A DNA stretch of 64,000 bases from Viscum album (GCA_963277665.1 OY728166.1:1074180014-1074244013), one strand, 5' to 3'; counted from the first letter of the stretch, positions 1 through 13,828 are shown. Notes: generated from the sequence alone by a model not told the origin. Program-made: numbers and translations.

Positions 1-2880
1 ATATATCAAAGGATTTTTCTATAGTAATTTTTCATTAATGGTATTAAAACATATATTCAATATAATTAGTAATATTAAATATACATTTTATAATAAGGGT
101 ATATTTTTGTAGATAACTATCAAAGAATGTATGTTTGAGGAACTGGTAACTCATACACTTCATATCTACTTGATGCTTAGGTAATAAAGAGATGATTTAT
201 TTTGAAAATTTAAGTTATATAGTTTTAGTCACATTAGTATTGTTAATTCATTTATGATATTTTTGATGAATTTTGTCTCATTTTGAGAATTATGATAAAT
301 ATATTTATTAGTGTGTGACTTTCTGAAATATTCGTTAAATATAAGAGTTAATTTTAAAGGAATATATGATTTCACTATGGTTTAATGCCTTGGAGATTCA
401 ATTTTTTTTGGGAAATTTATTTTATGGAGAATATATTATTAGGGTATATACATACTTGGGTACATGATTATACGAATGATCAGTGTTGGTTAAGGAAAGG
501 TGAGTAACTTTGTGTTGCCAAATAATGCAAGGTCGATGTCATATTATATGTTATATTCAAATTAGTGAATATATTAATAATTCTTCCACCTACATTCATT
601 ATCTACATGTAATTAAAATTATGATCATTAAATTTGTTTAAGGGTGAGGGTGATAATTTAACAGACTGAATTTTTATGAAGCATATTCCTTTTATAAACC
701 ATATGTTTATAATTTTAAATATTTTTTTAAAAGGAATTGAAATTTATTAATAAATAAGTGATACTAGATATGAATTAAACTAAACACACTTTATTAATTC
801 ATAATTGGATCATTACAAAAGAAAATAATATTTTGTATTCGACATCATGGATTATTTCCCATCATGGATGAAGTAAATGAATTGAATGTGCATAAATCAG
901 TAGGGTAAAATAGAAATAAATGAATAAAATCACAATGAATTGGAAATATCATATATCATATTAAACCATGAGGACCATTAGTTGCTTAAAAACCAATAAT
1001 GTAGAAGGACATAGTGAATGGATAATGTGTTATTCAAAAATCTAAAATATCAAATAATTATTGTTCCTAGTGAAGTGATAGTTGAAAAATAAATGATTTA
1101 GTAAGTCTATATATAGGAATTAAATCTATCTATTATAGATATGGGTTTTGAAAAAAATATTCAGAATAAATATGATAATTTAAAATATAGTCATTGGCCA
1201 TATATCAAATAATTATACAAAATTTGTGTATTGTTAAAAAATATAACTCATATTGAAATACAATTATAATATTAAAATGTATATATATATGTCACACAAA
1301 ACTATTATTATTATTATTATTATTATTATTAAAATATGGTATTATGCACACATAAAATTCAAATAAATATTTCAATATCAATCGAGTTGTAAAATTAAAT
1401 TTTAAAATATAAATAACTAATTTATTTTATTTGTTAAAAAAAATTATATAAAATAATATTTATTCTTAACGAAATGTTTTATTAAGTATTTTATATTTTT
1501 TCCTAATAAATTAAATTAAATTTTTTAAAATATTATTACATATAAATTATTATATTAGTATCACATAAATTAGAAATCTATATGAAATAATATTAAGAAC
1601 ACATAATGTTAAAAAAAATAATTTCTCAATAAAAGAATTTTTATTTATAATAATAAATTTTCATTTAAAATGTAAATAAATAAATTTTAGAATTTTAATT
1701 TTGTAAAATAATTAAAATTTATGAATTAATTATATATAAAATATCGTAGAATAATTTTTTGTGATTTTTCTAAAATAGTCTATTTTTAGGTCAATAAAAA
1801 AACCTACTGATTTCTCTAAAATGATCACATTTTAATGAAAGATGTGTTTCTGAAACCTTTTTCATATAAAAAATATAAATTTATCAATTAAAATAAATCA
1901 TTTAAAAATGATATGTTCAGTTTTTAAAACCCAAGAATATAATTTTAGAAAATGATTAAATATTTTATGAAAACTATTTTTCATTAGTTTTGTTAATTTA
2001 ATTTATACATTTGGACAATCGGTTTTGCATTTATTTCAATGCAACAAAATATTATTTTTAATACAAAAAACTTATTAATATCATTAGAAATAATTATTTT
2101 ATGTAAACATTATTCATAAAAATACAGTTTCAAAATACGGGGTTTTACACGCTCTATGTGCTAGCATTAAAATTATTTTTCCTACATATATAAATTTAAT
2201 TTGATAAAATTGAACTAATATTTGAGATCATATGGTTACATTTATTTAATAAATAAAATTTCATTTTTATGCATAAAAATAGTTTACCAAGGTTAATATC
2301 TATTACCATGTTAATGGGGAAAATGTTACTTTTGAATTGTTTTATTGAACATATGTAATTTTTGAATAATAAATTGTAATAATGTGTTTTATATTTTTAA
2401 TATATTATGATGTTTAAATATATATAAATAATTTAATAATAATTTAATTTTTAATAAAAATAAAAAATATAAATCATACTTAATGTTGAAACAAATTTTT
2501 TCTACAGAATAACTTTTCTATATATTATCTAATTTGATAAAAAAGTTCACATTTTATCATTTAAAAATGTAATTATATTAAATGTATATTAAATTTTGGT
2601 TAAACACATAAAATTAAGAATTTTTTTACCCTTTATATTTAATAAGATATAAAATTACAGAGTTAAAAACTAGTTATCATAGTAAAATATAATCTTGATA
2701 AAAAGTTAAAAGTAAAAATAAAATCCTTAAACCACTCTAACCTTGAATAAAAATGAATTTATGATTGATATTAATACCTTATTTTGAAACATACCACCTC
2801 TTCTTACACTTCTGAACTATTGAACATTGAATAATGTCATGCTATTATTGAAAAATGGTGAGTGTTTCCAAAAGTTCTCT
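1..2880. other. AT-rich intergenic DNA without recognisable gene
   Basis: Very AT-rich DNA with no reading frame that looks like protein-coding sequence. I see only short A/T runs and one ATT microsatellite. Its right part probably belongs to the LTR relic whose promoter is at 2889, but no clear LTR start could be found here. Confidence 0.5.
1302..1331. repeat. ATT trinucleotide microsatellite
   Basis: About ten uninterrupted ATT units. A simple repeat in AT-rich DNA; nothing else is associated with it. Confidence 0.9.
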
Positions 2881-5619
2881 TTTCTTTATATAAAAGGATG
2901 CCACTCCAACCCAATAAAAGTTACCCATAAAGATTTAATTAACTATTAAAAATATGAAATATTTATCCAAATATAAACTATCCAAATTAACTAAATCCCA
3001 TAGTTAAACTATATAGTTACAATCCCTTTAATTCCAAGGAATATTGTAAGGAAAGATTAAGTATCCATCATTTGCATTATCTCCTTCTTAAGTTTATCTT
3101 CTTAATACAGCTATTTAAAATATATTATCTCCCTAATAATATATTTAATTAATTATAATTAGTACACTAACACATGTTTATATAAATTTTACAATTCTGA
3201 TTTATTAATTTTGATTCAATTATGAAAATAAAGGAATACCGATTGTGTGTGTGCATGCACTACTGCCTCAACAAAAAACCGTTATAATTTTTTATTTATA
3301 TTTTAAAAAAATTGAAAAATGTAATTCAACAATATAAAAAATAAAATTAATATCATATTTATTCTTTTATAATAATATTATTTTATAATAAAATACATAT
3401 TAAAAATAATAACCCATCTAGTTAAATTATCTTCATGTTTGGGTCAGTTTAACCACATACAAGAATGGTGCTATAAATAATTCTCATATGTGACTATGGG
3501 AAATTAAGTACTCATATTATTATAAAAAAATAATAAAAAAATAATTATTATGTGGTTTTATAAATGATAAATTAATCATTTAACTTATTATTAATGTATA
3601 ATCTTCATTCTCTAAAATTAGAAAAATAATCCAACAATAATTCTATTTCACACTACATAACTAAAAAACTATATAATTATTCGAAATAATTATAAATAAT
3701 TATAATTTATGTATTAAAGTTTCTTATTTGGTATATTAGTGATGAAATTGGTATTAATAAATGGTTAACGATATCAACATTATAAAATGTGTGTAAATAG
3801 ATAATATAATTAACACCCAAAGGTTGAGATAATATATAACTAAGAAATATAACCATTATAAATAATTATTAATGAGGGATATAAAAAGTAAAATATATGA
3901 ATATTTTTTTAAAATATATTACTATTTTAGTTATATTTTTTATAGGAGGTTAGAGTATAATGAACAAAGAAAGGAAATATGGTAATGGGTTTTCATCCCA
4001 AATTTTCTACATTGAGATCTATTTTAGTGTTATGCACCTATTTATAATTTCTATGGTGTTTATATTTTATATTTGTTATAATATGTCATGAAATTAATTT
4101 TTCTTCATGGTATTTTATGTTTAATTTCATTGTTTTTCCCCTCCAATAATTTTTATTTAAATATTTCTCAGGCTATAAGGATTAATTTTCAAATTCATTT
4201 GAAAAATTGAGATATGTCAAATATGGTAATCCATCATGGGAAATTGTATGATCTTTAATTCTAATGACTACATAATTTTATTCTCCTATTGATATCATTA
4301 GTGAATTTAATTTTTCCTTACCTCATTTTCAAATTTTTTTTTAAAATTGTTTAATAGATACGTATTTGACCAATGGTATTTTAAAAACATAATTTTCTCA
4401 TGTATATTTATCTTCAACTCCACATTTTATAGATATTAGATTATTTTTTAAAAATAAAATTGAGAAATTTAATTTTAAATTATGTTATTTTTCATGAAAA
4501 AATATTTAAATGATAATATTTTTATATTTTATGTGTGGCAATTTTTTGAAAAAATAATTTTATTTTAATAATTTCATGTGAATAAATCTTTCTACTGCAT
4601 TTTACATTTTCTTTGAAGCACAGTCTCTATGTTTTGTGGGTTTAAAAAATAAATTATTTATATTCATGTTTTAATGAATTTTTCTTTTAAAATAATTATA
4701 AAAAATTGAGTATAATTATTTTCCCACACTCGATTTACCTAATGCTCATAATAAGAATTTTTTATCATTGTCGAGTTCCTTTTAACGTATCTTATTCTTA
4801 TCAAATGTTACTACCAATTTTTTCTAAATAAAATAATGATTTGTTTTTTAATTTAAATAAATGATCCATCACTATTTGTTTTCAAAATTCTTCAATCTAT
4901 ATTGGAATAACTTTTTAGATAGTGACTTTATTCCATTAAAACCCTATTATTGATTCCTTTGATTGGAGTTTGTTCATATTCTTACCTATACATATAATGA
5001 TTGGGGAAATTTTTTTACCAAACCAAATACCCATTACCTATATTGTGTAAATACCATGTATTATTTTATTTGAATGGTATTTATCAGTAAATTTTCTCCA
5101 TTTCAAAGGATATCGATTTATTTTCCAAATGTTTATCATGATTATTGGTGAAACATTAAAATATCCCATTATGTAATTCCATTTGAAAAAAGCAATGAAA
5201 CTCATTATCATTCTTTGGGATCATAAATAATAATTTAGAAATTATATGAAATCCATTTTTTATCTTTAACTTCCTTTAAGACATGATGATTGTTTTCAAG
5301 GGGCACACAAATGTATGGATTATGAGATAGGTGAGGCCTATATCTCCATTAGATAGATTTGGTAAAGGATTATATCAAATGAGATAGAAATGATACGTTA
5401 ACATGTTAGTGAATAGAGTGGATCCCAAAGGGTGAGTGTGATGGTGGGTTGTTATACTCAAAATATTATGTGTGAACGGGTAGGCGGGTAGTCAAGTTCA
5501 AAATTATACGAAGTACTATGTTTATATATGTGACGCTTTCTTCCGTTGGATGTATAGATCATGATTTATGCATTATTGTTTTATTATTCCACATTAATGT
5601 TCTGATCATTTGATTTTAT
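2881..5619 (+). mobile_element. Degraded LTR relic of the element A/C lineage
   Basis: A TATA box (TATAAAA, 2889-2895) is followed 351 bp later by a GTGTGTGCATGCACTACTGCC-type block at 3241. In the LTRs of elements A and C the TATA box is also followed, after 348-354 bp, by the block that reads GTGCGTACGTACGG-CTACCGTC when undamaged. The shared order and spacing argue for an old LTR of the same lineage. The rest is too mutated to align by eye, and neither the LTR ends nor an internal region were found. The block around 5320-5450 also resembles the distal part of C's LTR near 35640-35700. Confidence 0.45.
2889..2895 (+). promoter_or_regulatory. TATA box of LTR relic
   Basis: TATAAAA followed by GG, in the same context as the TATA boxes of the related LTRs at 24434, 32532, 39899, 43528 and 52088. 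Confidence 0.4.
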
Positions 5620-5699
5620 CACTATAAAAACTAGATTTTAGCATTGTTTTTTAGCAATATTTTCCTGGAAAAATCACTAAAAATATTTATATTTATACA

Positions 5700-7450
5700 T
5701 ATCATTTCCCCACAACGATGTAAATATATATATATATTAATATATATAAACATATACACATATATATAAATACACACACAGAGATATCTATATTTATATA
5801 TATAAACACACCCACACACCCACACACACACATATATAGGCACACACACACTCACACCAAAACACATATATAAACACAAACACACACAAATATATATATA
5901 TAAACTCACACACATATATGTAAATACAAACAAATATATATGTAAATACACAGACACATTCACTCACATATATATATATATATATATTATTAATGTATAT
6001 ATATATATAATATAAACATTTATATATATATTAATATAAACATATGATATATATATAATATAAACATATATATATAGATATAGACATAAAATATAAACAT
6101 ATATATATAGATAAAATATACATTTATATATATATAATCATATATATAAATACACACACACATATTATGAACATATATATAATATTAAATATAAGCATAT
6201 ATGTAAAATATAAACTTATATATATATAATATAAACACACAGATATATATATATATATATATATAATATAACATAATATAAACACACACACACACACACA
6301 AACATAAGACACACATGCACACATATATAATATAAACATATATATATATATATACATATATAATATAATCATTTATATTTTTCAACATATGTGTATTACT
6401 CTGTAAAATTATTTATATATATATATATAGACACACACACACACACACACCATAATAAAATTATTTAACTAAAATTGGCATATATGAGTTGGTCTGGTCT
6501 TTTGGTGTGGTGCCGAAGGTGATAGGTGTGAATTCTGGTCGACGTAGATTTTCAGCTTGGGATTCTTCTACGTGTGGAGCCACTCCGAGAATAGCAGGTG
6601 TATAAGGGTGGAGCTTGTCTGGAAGGGTGAGAAATTTGGTTTTGTAATACCCTTCACTAGTAATAATTAACACATGAACACACATAAAAATATTTATTAA
6701 TATATTTACACACACACACACACATATATATATGTAAATAAAATATATATATAGAGACACACACACACACATATTCATATATGCATATATACATATACAC
6801 ATATATACATTTATATATATATATACAACATATATTTAAACATATATTTATATATAAAAAATATATATACATTTTAAATTTACAGGTGTTTTAATGAAAA
6901 CGTGACTATTATAGTGACTTTTTTATTTGTGTTTTGAAATATGACCAACTATATGAAAATAATTATAATTCTATTAATTTACATATATACAAAAAAATGT
7001 TATAAAAAATTATATGTATATATATAAATGTATAGTGATATATAAATACATTTTCATAGATTTAAATATACTAATTTTTATAAGGAATATATATAAGGCA
7101 ACACACACACACAAACAGTTATACACACACACACACACACACACAGTCACAGACACACACACACACATATATATAAATACACACACACAAACACATATAC
7201 ATAAACCGACATAGATATATATATAAATTATAAAACGTAAATATATTATTATATATAAATAATATATATACACACACACAAATATATATTAATATATGTA
7301 TATATACATATAAACAGATATATATATATATATAATTATTAATATATATATATATATTAATTTTTTAATAAATAAAATATATATATATATATATTAATAT
7401 TTTTAATAATTTAATATATTAATACATGTATACATCTAAGATAATATATT
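5700..7450. repeat. TA/CA compound microsatellite core
   Basis: About 1.7 kb of interspersed (TA)n, (CA)n and (ATATAC)n tracts, including uninterrupted CA runs near 6283-6301, 6431-6450 and 7121-7144. The long open frames it creates (YIYIYI- or CVCVCV-rich) are by-products of dinucleotide repeats. It fills the centre of CACTA-1. Confidence 0.9.
6461..6665 (-). pseudogene. Coding-like island inside the microsatellite
   Basis: About 200 bp of normal base composition interrupts the TA/CA tracts. On the minus strand it is open for about 65 codons and reads like ordinary protein, with stretches such as KTKFLTLPDKLHPYTPAILG and RRPEFTPITFGTTPKDQ, ending at a TAA. There is no plausible start: the frame runs upstream into microsatellite. 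I do not recognise the family. The most economical reading is a captured exon fragment or a remnant of transposon coding sequence. Chance openness is possible, but the balanced amino-acid composition argues against it. Confidence 0.4.
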
Positions 7451-7472
7451 TTGATAAAAAAATATTTTTTTT

Positions 7473-7532
7473 GTTAATTGGTCAGGGTGTTGTGCTGCTT
7501 GGAGGCAGGTCAAGGGTTTGAATCCCTTGGGG
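7473..7532 (+). other. tRNA-like (SINE-head-like) segment in CACTA-1
   Basis: The segment has an A-box-like TTGGTCAGGGTG near 7478 and a clear B-box GGGTTTGAATCCC at 7514-7526, spaced as in a tRNA-derived Pol III promoter. It does not fold into a full tRNA. It is followed directly by the G-rich block. CACTA-2 carries the same arrangement in reverse orientation. Confidence 0.5.
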
Positions 7533-7830
7533 TGTGTATGGGGAAGGGGTATGATGGATGGGGAGCACATGTAGAGAAAGGGTGGGATTGGTGGAGTGGG
7601 GGTGGGATTGCCTGAGGGGGTTCATCTGATGGGTCACCTGATGGGAGATGGGGGAGTGAGGTGGGGGGGGGGAGCACCTAAGGGGTCACGTAATGGGAAT
7701 AGTGGTTAGTGGTGGTGGTGGTGCTGGTGGTGTGGGGGGGGGGTATACCCTTGTGGGGAGCATGGGGAGCAGGGGTGGGATAGGGGGTTGTGAGGGAGTA
7801 GGGTGAAGTGAGAGGAGGAGAGTGGGGAAT
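7530..7830 (+). repeat. G-rich imperfect repeat block
   Basis: A strongly G-rich top strand built on GGGTGGGAT and GGGGAG motifs, with runs up to nine G. Several closely spaced G runs could form G-quadruplexes. It lies between the tRNA-like box and the right subterminal repeats of CACTA-1. Confidence 0.7.
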
Positions 7831-8240
7831 TATAATTTTTTTAAAAAAAATTATGAATTCGAAAACATTAAAAAACTGATAATTTTTAAGAAATATCTCT
7901 AAATGACATTTCATTTACTAACGTTTCTAAAAAACATCGATAATTATAGTTCCAGTAATTAGAGATGTTTATAAATTTTGGAAATTAGCAACCTTTGTAG
8001 TGATCAATAAATATATTTTTAAAAAAATTATGAATCTAAAAAATACCAACTTTATTAGAAACATTGGTTAATGAGGTTTCCTTTATCGATGTTTCTCAAA
8101 AAATGTGGTAAATGAGGTGTTTCTAATTAAGGACCCATTATTTATTGATGTTTTTTCAGAAACATTTTTAAATGAATTATAGATGTTTTAAAATCACGGT
8201 ATTGAAAAAAACATCGCCAATTTATGTTTTTATAGTTTAT

Positions 8241-9668
8241 ATGCATATCCTTTAAGCTCATGGTCACATGTTTTATGATATATGTTTTGTTAGGGTATGA
8301 AATTATTATGTATCTTTATTATTTCCAAATTCACATCTGATGGTTACTTATGAACATTAATAGTTTAATATTATTCTTACCCTGAATGAGAATATGATCT
8401 CACAAATTTCTTATGATTCTATTTCCAAAGGTCATGAAGATAAGTATTATGTATGATGTGTCTAGAAGTGTATCTAATTTGAAGATTTTTGGGGAAATAT
8501 TGAAGACATTTCAAGTATTATTTAGACTTATATATTTTAAATATGTCTCTTAGTTGAAAAAGAAATTATTTTTGTTAGTTGATGTTTTTTTTCCGAATTA
8601 TCTAAAAATCTAAACCCATAAATTATTAGGAATGTATTGTAATGAAATATTTTCTTTAGGTTAAGAAATTACTATAAATTAGGTATGGTTGGTCACAAAA
8701 CATGTCATATTTAGTAATGTAGTATTATATAAATCACATCGACCACATTATTTAACCAACAAAATCACATTATATTACTTTAAACGTTATATTTAGAGAA
8801 ACAATGTAGCCATAATAATATAACATATTACCATCATATAAAAAATTGAAAATAAGATGACTATAATATGTAAATTTGGATATGCTTGATCTCCTAGAAT
8901 GATCATACTTAGGAAAAATAGTGTAGAAATAGTGGATAATATTTGTAATAAAATATTTATTATTAAAAATGAAAATATATATAACCTCGAGAAAATATAG
9001 AATTGAATGAATAATGAATGAAATCAGAGGTATTTATATAAATTTGGGAACCCATATAATTGTTACAAATTTGAATATTGGAATAGTAATCTGATAGTTG
9101 GAATTTTAATAGGACCATTAGGAACAAAAATATAACTGTCAAAAATTTATCATAACCTATGTCAGTTTAAAAAAATAATTATTTATCATATAAAAAGAAA
9201 ATATGAAATATTTTTATCATGAAACATGTGAATACATGTTTTAAAATTGTTAAAATTAGTGTTTGTATTTTTTCAAAACATATATGTTTTATTTTCATTT
9301 ATGTAACTGATATAAATATTTAAAAGAAATTTTATTTTCATAAAATGTGTTAATAAATTAATTTTTAATTTATTTACTAATAATATAATTTAGTATAGAA
9401 TAATTTGTTTCTCAAAGTTGTAGAAAATGTACCCTAATTTTAAAATTGGTATTTATCAAATAAATATGATTTTAAAATTTTAGTTTTTTTAATATTTAGA
9501 AAATTATTTCCAAAAATTGGTTTTCATTTTTAGAATATACAAATCAAAAAATGGTTAGGGATAATATTTATTATTTTTATATAATAGGGGATTATTTTAA
9601 TAGTATAATACAAAACAATATTTTAATTTCCATTACATGAAAAATACATCCAGAATTAAGTCATGGAT
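8241..9668. other. AT-rich spacer
   Basis: No reading frame, repeat array or element terminus could be supported in this stretch. It is AT-rich throughout. Confidence 0.5.
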
Positions 9669-9761
9669 TGTAACACCCTGATATTTTAAAAGAATAAAAT
9701 TATGTTTAATAGCGTATAAGACACACAAATGTTTTATTAAATTAGAATATAACACTCAGAT
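9669..9761 (+). mobile_element. Start of an LTR cut by element E
   Basis: Begins TGTAACACCCTGATATTTT, like the TGTAACACCCC start of element A's LTR, and contains a GCGTATAAGACACAC stretch analogous to the GCGTGTGTTG stretch at the same LTR position. It stops after about 90 bp, where element E is inserted. A similar start occurs at 23270 on the other side of E. Confidence 0.35.
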
Positions 9762-10647
9762 TGTCACGCCCTGTCCCCCGAGGCCCGTGTCGTGACTACC
9801 CCAAGCCCGTCTTCCTTAGGATAGGGGTTGGTGACTAGCACTGAAGGCGTATTCCCTAAAATTGGGAAGGAATTTCCTTTATAACCTGTAAAAACACACA
9901 CAACCAAGCACACAACAAGATACAAACTCAAGAAAACTGTATAGTGAATAGTGTGAGTACAGTATGAAAAAGGGGGCAGAATACAAGCCCAACTGGAAAA
10001 TATAAGAAAATGAAAGTATAAGTAAACTAGAGAAAAAAGGAAGACAACTGTTGGGTTGTCCTCCAAGGTTCCTACCTGAAGCGTAGGTACACATCACCTC
10101 CTCAGCACTCCACGTCCGTTCACCTCCTCTGGGTACCGACTTGTCGTATGGTTCACCTCTGGGCACCGTCCAGTCCTGGTACCCTCAATCTCGATCAACA
10201 CCATCTGTCTTCTACACCAAACACAACATGGTGAGGGAATATCCCGTTCAACGGTGAGTATAACGATACATAGTAGGGACCCCGAGAACCTTATGGTCTC
10301 ACAAAATCCACAAAGGATAAACCTCAAAGCATGAAGTCAACTGTCAACACTACATAGGTATATGCCTATACATATACCTAAGATATCAATTATACCCATA
10401 TTAATCATGAGGAAACACAGGGTCCAACCCAAATACCTAAATCTCAACTGTTCCACAAAGGAACGAAAACCACAAAGGCAAGTACCACATAGGTACACCA
10501 CACAGATGAATACCACCAAGGAATTACCATGAAAGAAAGTACCACACATGTACGAACTCAGCTCACTCAAGTTATAACTTAGGTAAGATAATAGATATGA
10601 TTAGTTATAGCTACTAAATCATCTTACTCAGTTACGAGGCTCTGCTG

Positions 10648-11045
10648 CTAACCTACACAAAATCTATAGGAGCTGACCCACACAAGATCGCTAGAAGTTG
10701 ACCCACATAGGATCGATAGGATCTGACCCACAGAGGATATCTAGGAGCTGACCGACATAGGATCACTAGGATCTGACCCACACAGGATCACTAGGTGATG
10801 ACCCACACATGATCTCTAAGATATGAACCACAATGATCACTAGTCGCTGACCCACATAGGATATCTAGGAGATGACCTATATAGGATTGCTAGGAGATGA
10901 CCCACACACGATCGTTAGGAGCAGACCCACACAGGATCGCTAGGAGCTGACCCACATAGGATCACGAGGAGCTGACCCACACAGGTTCACCAGGAGCTGA
11001 CCCAGACAGGATCGCTAGGAGCTTACCCACAGAGGATCTATAGTA
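10648..11045. repeat. 25-bp tandem repeat in E 3' LTR, ~16 units
   Basis: Unit GGATCGCTAGGAGCTGACCC plus ACACA, period 25 bp, with many point differences between units. The other LTR has a shorter array of the same unit. Confidence 0.85.
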
Positions 11046-12849
11046 AAAATTCTCCTCATAGCTAGCTACTCGGTTCCCCCACTAGGATTTCTCATCTCCA
11101 AAAGAGTCTAATCCCCAATCCACTGGCCAATACTCCATCTTCCTCGAAGTACCACAGAGAAGTATCTCAAAGGACTGACACGTCATAGGGGTCTCAACGC
11201 AATAGACGGTGTGTCAGTCGGACGCACGGTCTGTGAGTTATTTTACTTTTAGTCCCGAGGGCCTAGTTGGATTCATGTTTGATCCAACCCGACCATACCT
11301 CATTCTAATCCAAAACTCTAGTGGGGTATACCAAAAGGACCATCTTGATCCATGGTTTCCGGTTCCACAGATGGTTCTTCATTTTGACACCGTTTTAGGG
11401 AGATATATCGAATACAAAATCTTGCAATAATAATAATAATAATAATATTCTGTGTTTCATGGACCCATGTCATGAACCAGAATTTAATATTCAACATTAG
11501 ACTTAAATCAACCTTCTTAATGTCATAATTACATGGCAACTTATGGTAAGTCATTCAAACATCGCACATAGGAGTTATGGATGGTCAAACATTTAATTAT
11601 AATCATATATTATTATTATTTGAGCGTTTTGGGTACCCAATCCAAAAACCCGAAAAAGACATCCAATATTTCACTCAGAATTTACGTCTTGAAGTCAAGG
11701 TCGTACTGCCACTGATGGCTTGTAAAACTGTGGTCCCACTTAGAAGTTACGGTCAAAACACGATTTCCCAAAAAAAATTAAAATAATAATATTTTAATAA
11801 TATTTTTAATATTTTCTTTTAAACCTTCAATGTATTACATTGCATCTCACTTTTTTTAAGTTGAGCACGCATCACTTTTAATTGGAACCTTATATTCATT
11901 TTTAATATATCTATCAAAATATTTAAGTTTCTCTCTCTAATCTAATTCTTTCTTCATTTATGATTTTTTCTTCCTTCACACGGCTAGACTGCCGCAACCA
12001 CCTTCGGATACACAAGCCACGACGCCTCTAGACAGCTGCACTGCCTGGACGCTGCCTCCCAGCTATCCTCCGATGCCGTATGTTGCACAATCTACCTTGC
12101 CCGGAGCCGCGCCCTGAACACAAACTTGAAATCACACCGCCACATCGCACCATCCATGGACCGCCACATCTTCGTTCTAAACCTAAAAAATATAATCATC
12201 ATATATTCATGATCCTCGGGTCGAGGGATCCATGTCCATATGTCACTCTCAACAGAATATTGCATTTCTAGTGCCAATAAATATTTGGCCTCCTCCTTCT
12301 GTGAGCCACTGCGACTTCGTTCCAAGCCCAAAAACTTAAACTATCGCATATTTGAGATCCTTGCATCAAGGGCTTTGCTTCCATATATCGTGATCAGCAA
12401 AACTCAATGTTTCTAGTGCCAATAAATATTAGGCATTAATGAATGCATGAAGAAAACGCAGAGAATAAAAAGAAAGAGGGGCATGGTTTCTATGCGGGAT
12501 AATGTCCATGTTTGTTTGGCCATAATCATCGTGAATTTAGGATATAAAGAATCAATAAAAAAATTCAAACATATATAAACACCCCTACCTTAATAGTCTG
12601 TTGGAGGCGGCGTGGGGAAGAAGACGAAGTCGATGATATGGTGACATCAGCGTTCATTGCTCCCACAAGATGTTTCTGATCTGGGCTCAAGTGTCATCCT
12701 CATTCTCCGATTACGGAAGATATTCTATGTTGTAGTTGATGTTATTCATTGAAGAATCTCCTTCCAAGTTCTCCAGAGCTCTCTCTTTTTCCATCAATCC
12801 TCCAACCAAATGGTGAAGTTCCAAATAAGTTTATCAAATAAACTAATTG

Positions 12850-12935
12850 AGTTGGCACATCAATTGGTAGAAAACCAAGAGTTATCTCCCATAAAAGGGG
12901 GAGTTCAAGGGTCGGGTGGTCCCCACCACTAAACA
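12850..12935 (+). other. Possible tRNA-like segment in E LTR
   Basis: An A-box-like TTGGCACATCAATTGGTAG is followed by GGGGGAGTTCAAGGGTC, a weak B-box. The counterpart lies at 22242-22320 in the other LTR, so it was present before the element integrated. It could be an old SINE head or coincidence. Confidence 0.25.
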
Positions 12936-13828
12936 TCAAATGGGAGGTTTTAAAAATAAAATAAAAGTTGTTCTTTATTTTATTTTTATTCTTTTAACAC
13001 TCCCACAAAATTCACGAAAACAAAATTTCACCCTTGACCTACTACGGTCAAGGTGAAGGTCTCCTTAAGTGAACATCGGCGCTGCGAGTTCAAAAGTGCC
13101 CCCAGATTTCAATTCCGAGCACCAGTTCAAAAGTTATATAACGCCTCCTGTGTGTTTATTGAACATACCCAAAAAAAAGTTTGGAAAAATTATAACTATC
13201 ACCCTTGACCCACACCGGTCAAGGATAGGCTCTAAAAAAGTGAAACACGCCCCAACGAACCCAATGGTACTCTCAGAATTCAAATCTGATTTACCGTTTA
13301 AATGTTATGGATTTTATAATAAAATAATTGTCACTTAATTATTTTATTTACTTCCAAAATATAACATTCACTGGTATCCCCTACTGACCAAAGTTAGTAT
13401 CTATCTAAATAATGCATACCCTCATGAGTTCAGCAGTTGTCTCGTATTTTCAGTCTAAGTTAGCATTTGTGAGTTATAAGAATTTGAAAAATAAAATAAT
13501 TTATTTAATTATTTTATTTACGATTATGCTATTTTTGGGTTTTCTCACAGGAGACCCACGACAACCAAACGTATGTCACCCCTAGGAAAAACCTTCCATT
13601 ATGAATGCAATAGTTCCCACATATTTCTGATCTAGGAAACCATTTATTATTTACTCCATTTTTTCTGGATAACTGTTTATGCGCGCTAATTTAAGCAGAA
13701 CAAAAACTTTGACGGATCATTTCAGGCAATCTGGGCCTCAGAATCGTGCGCTGTCAGATTTCGTGGACTCATAATAAATACATATAATTAATATATATAT
13801 ATATACACATAATTTCTATGACATTACA

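Larger units (their letters stand above)
5620..8237. mobile_element. CACTA-1, non-autonomous CACTA-like DNA transposon
   Basis: The left end begins CACTATAAAAAC and the right end is GTTTTTATAGTT, its inverted complement except for the last base. A 3-bp TAT lies directly outside both ends (5617-5619 and 8238-8240), the duplication size of CACTA elements. Near the right end are repeated motifs of the kind ATCGATGTTTCT / AGAAACAT in both orientations, as expected for subterminal repeats. There is no transposase: the interior is a TA/CA microsatellite, a short coding-like island, a tRNA-like box and a G-rich block. An alternative right end at 8004 (GTAGTG) was considered, but it lacks a matching duplication. 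Confidence 0.6.
9762..13828 (-). repeat. Element E 3' LTR
   Basis: About 4.07 kb, related along its length to 19273-23220. On the minus strand it starts TGTAATGTCATAG and ends GGGCGTGACA, so TG...CA is kept. It contains the 25-bp tandem array, a TAA microsatellite near 11426-11449 and an apparent tRNA-like segment. No open frame inside it looks coding. Confidence 0.85.

Noticed and set aside
5631..7279. Long YIYI/CVCV-rich open frames on the minus strand
   Set aside because: Produced by TA/CA dinucleotide repeats; the same DNA is open in several frames, and composition is not protein-like except in the short island at 6461-6665.
7678..7914. 78-codon His/Pro/Thr-rich frame on the minus strand
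   Set aside because: Antisense of the G-rich repeat block.
5620..8004. CACTA-1 ending at GTAGTG near 8004
   Set aside because: No matching 3-bp duplication and the subterminal repeats continue to 8237, where TAT matches the left flank.
10648..11045. CRISPR-like array
   Set aside because: Units are contiguous with no spacers, lie in an LTR, and the genome is a plant's.
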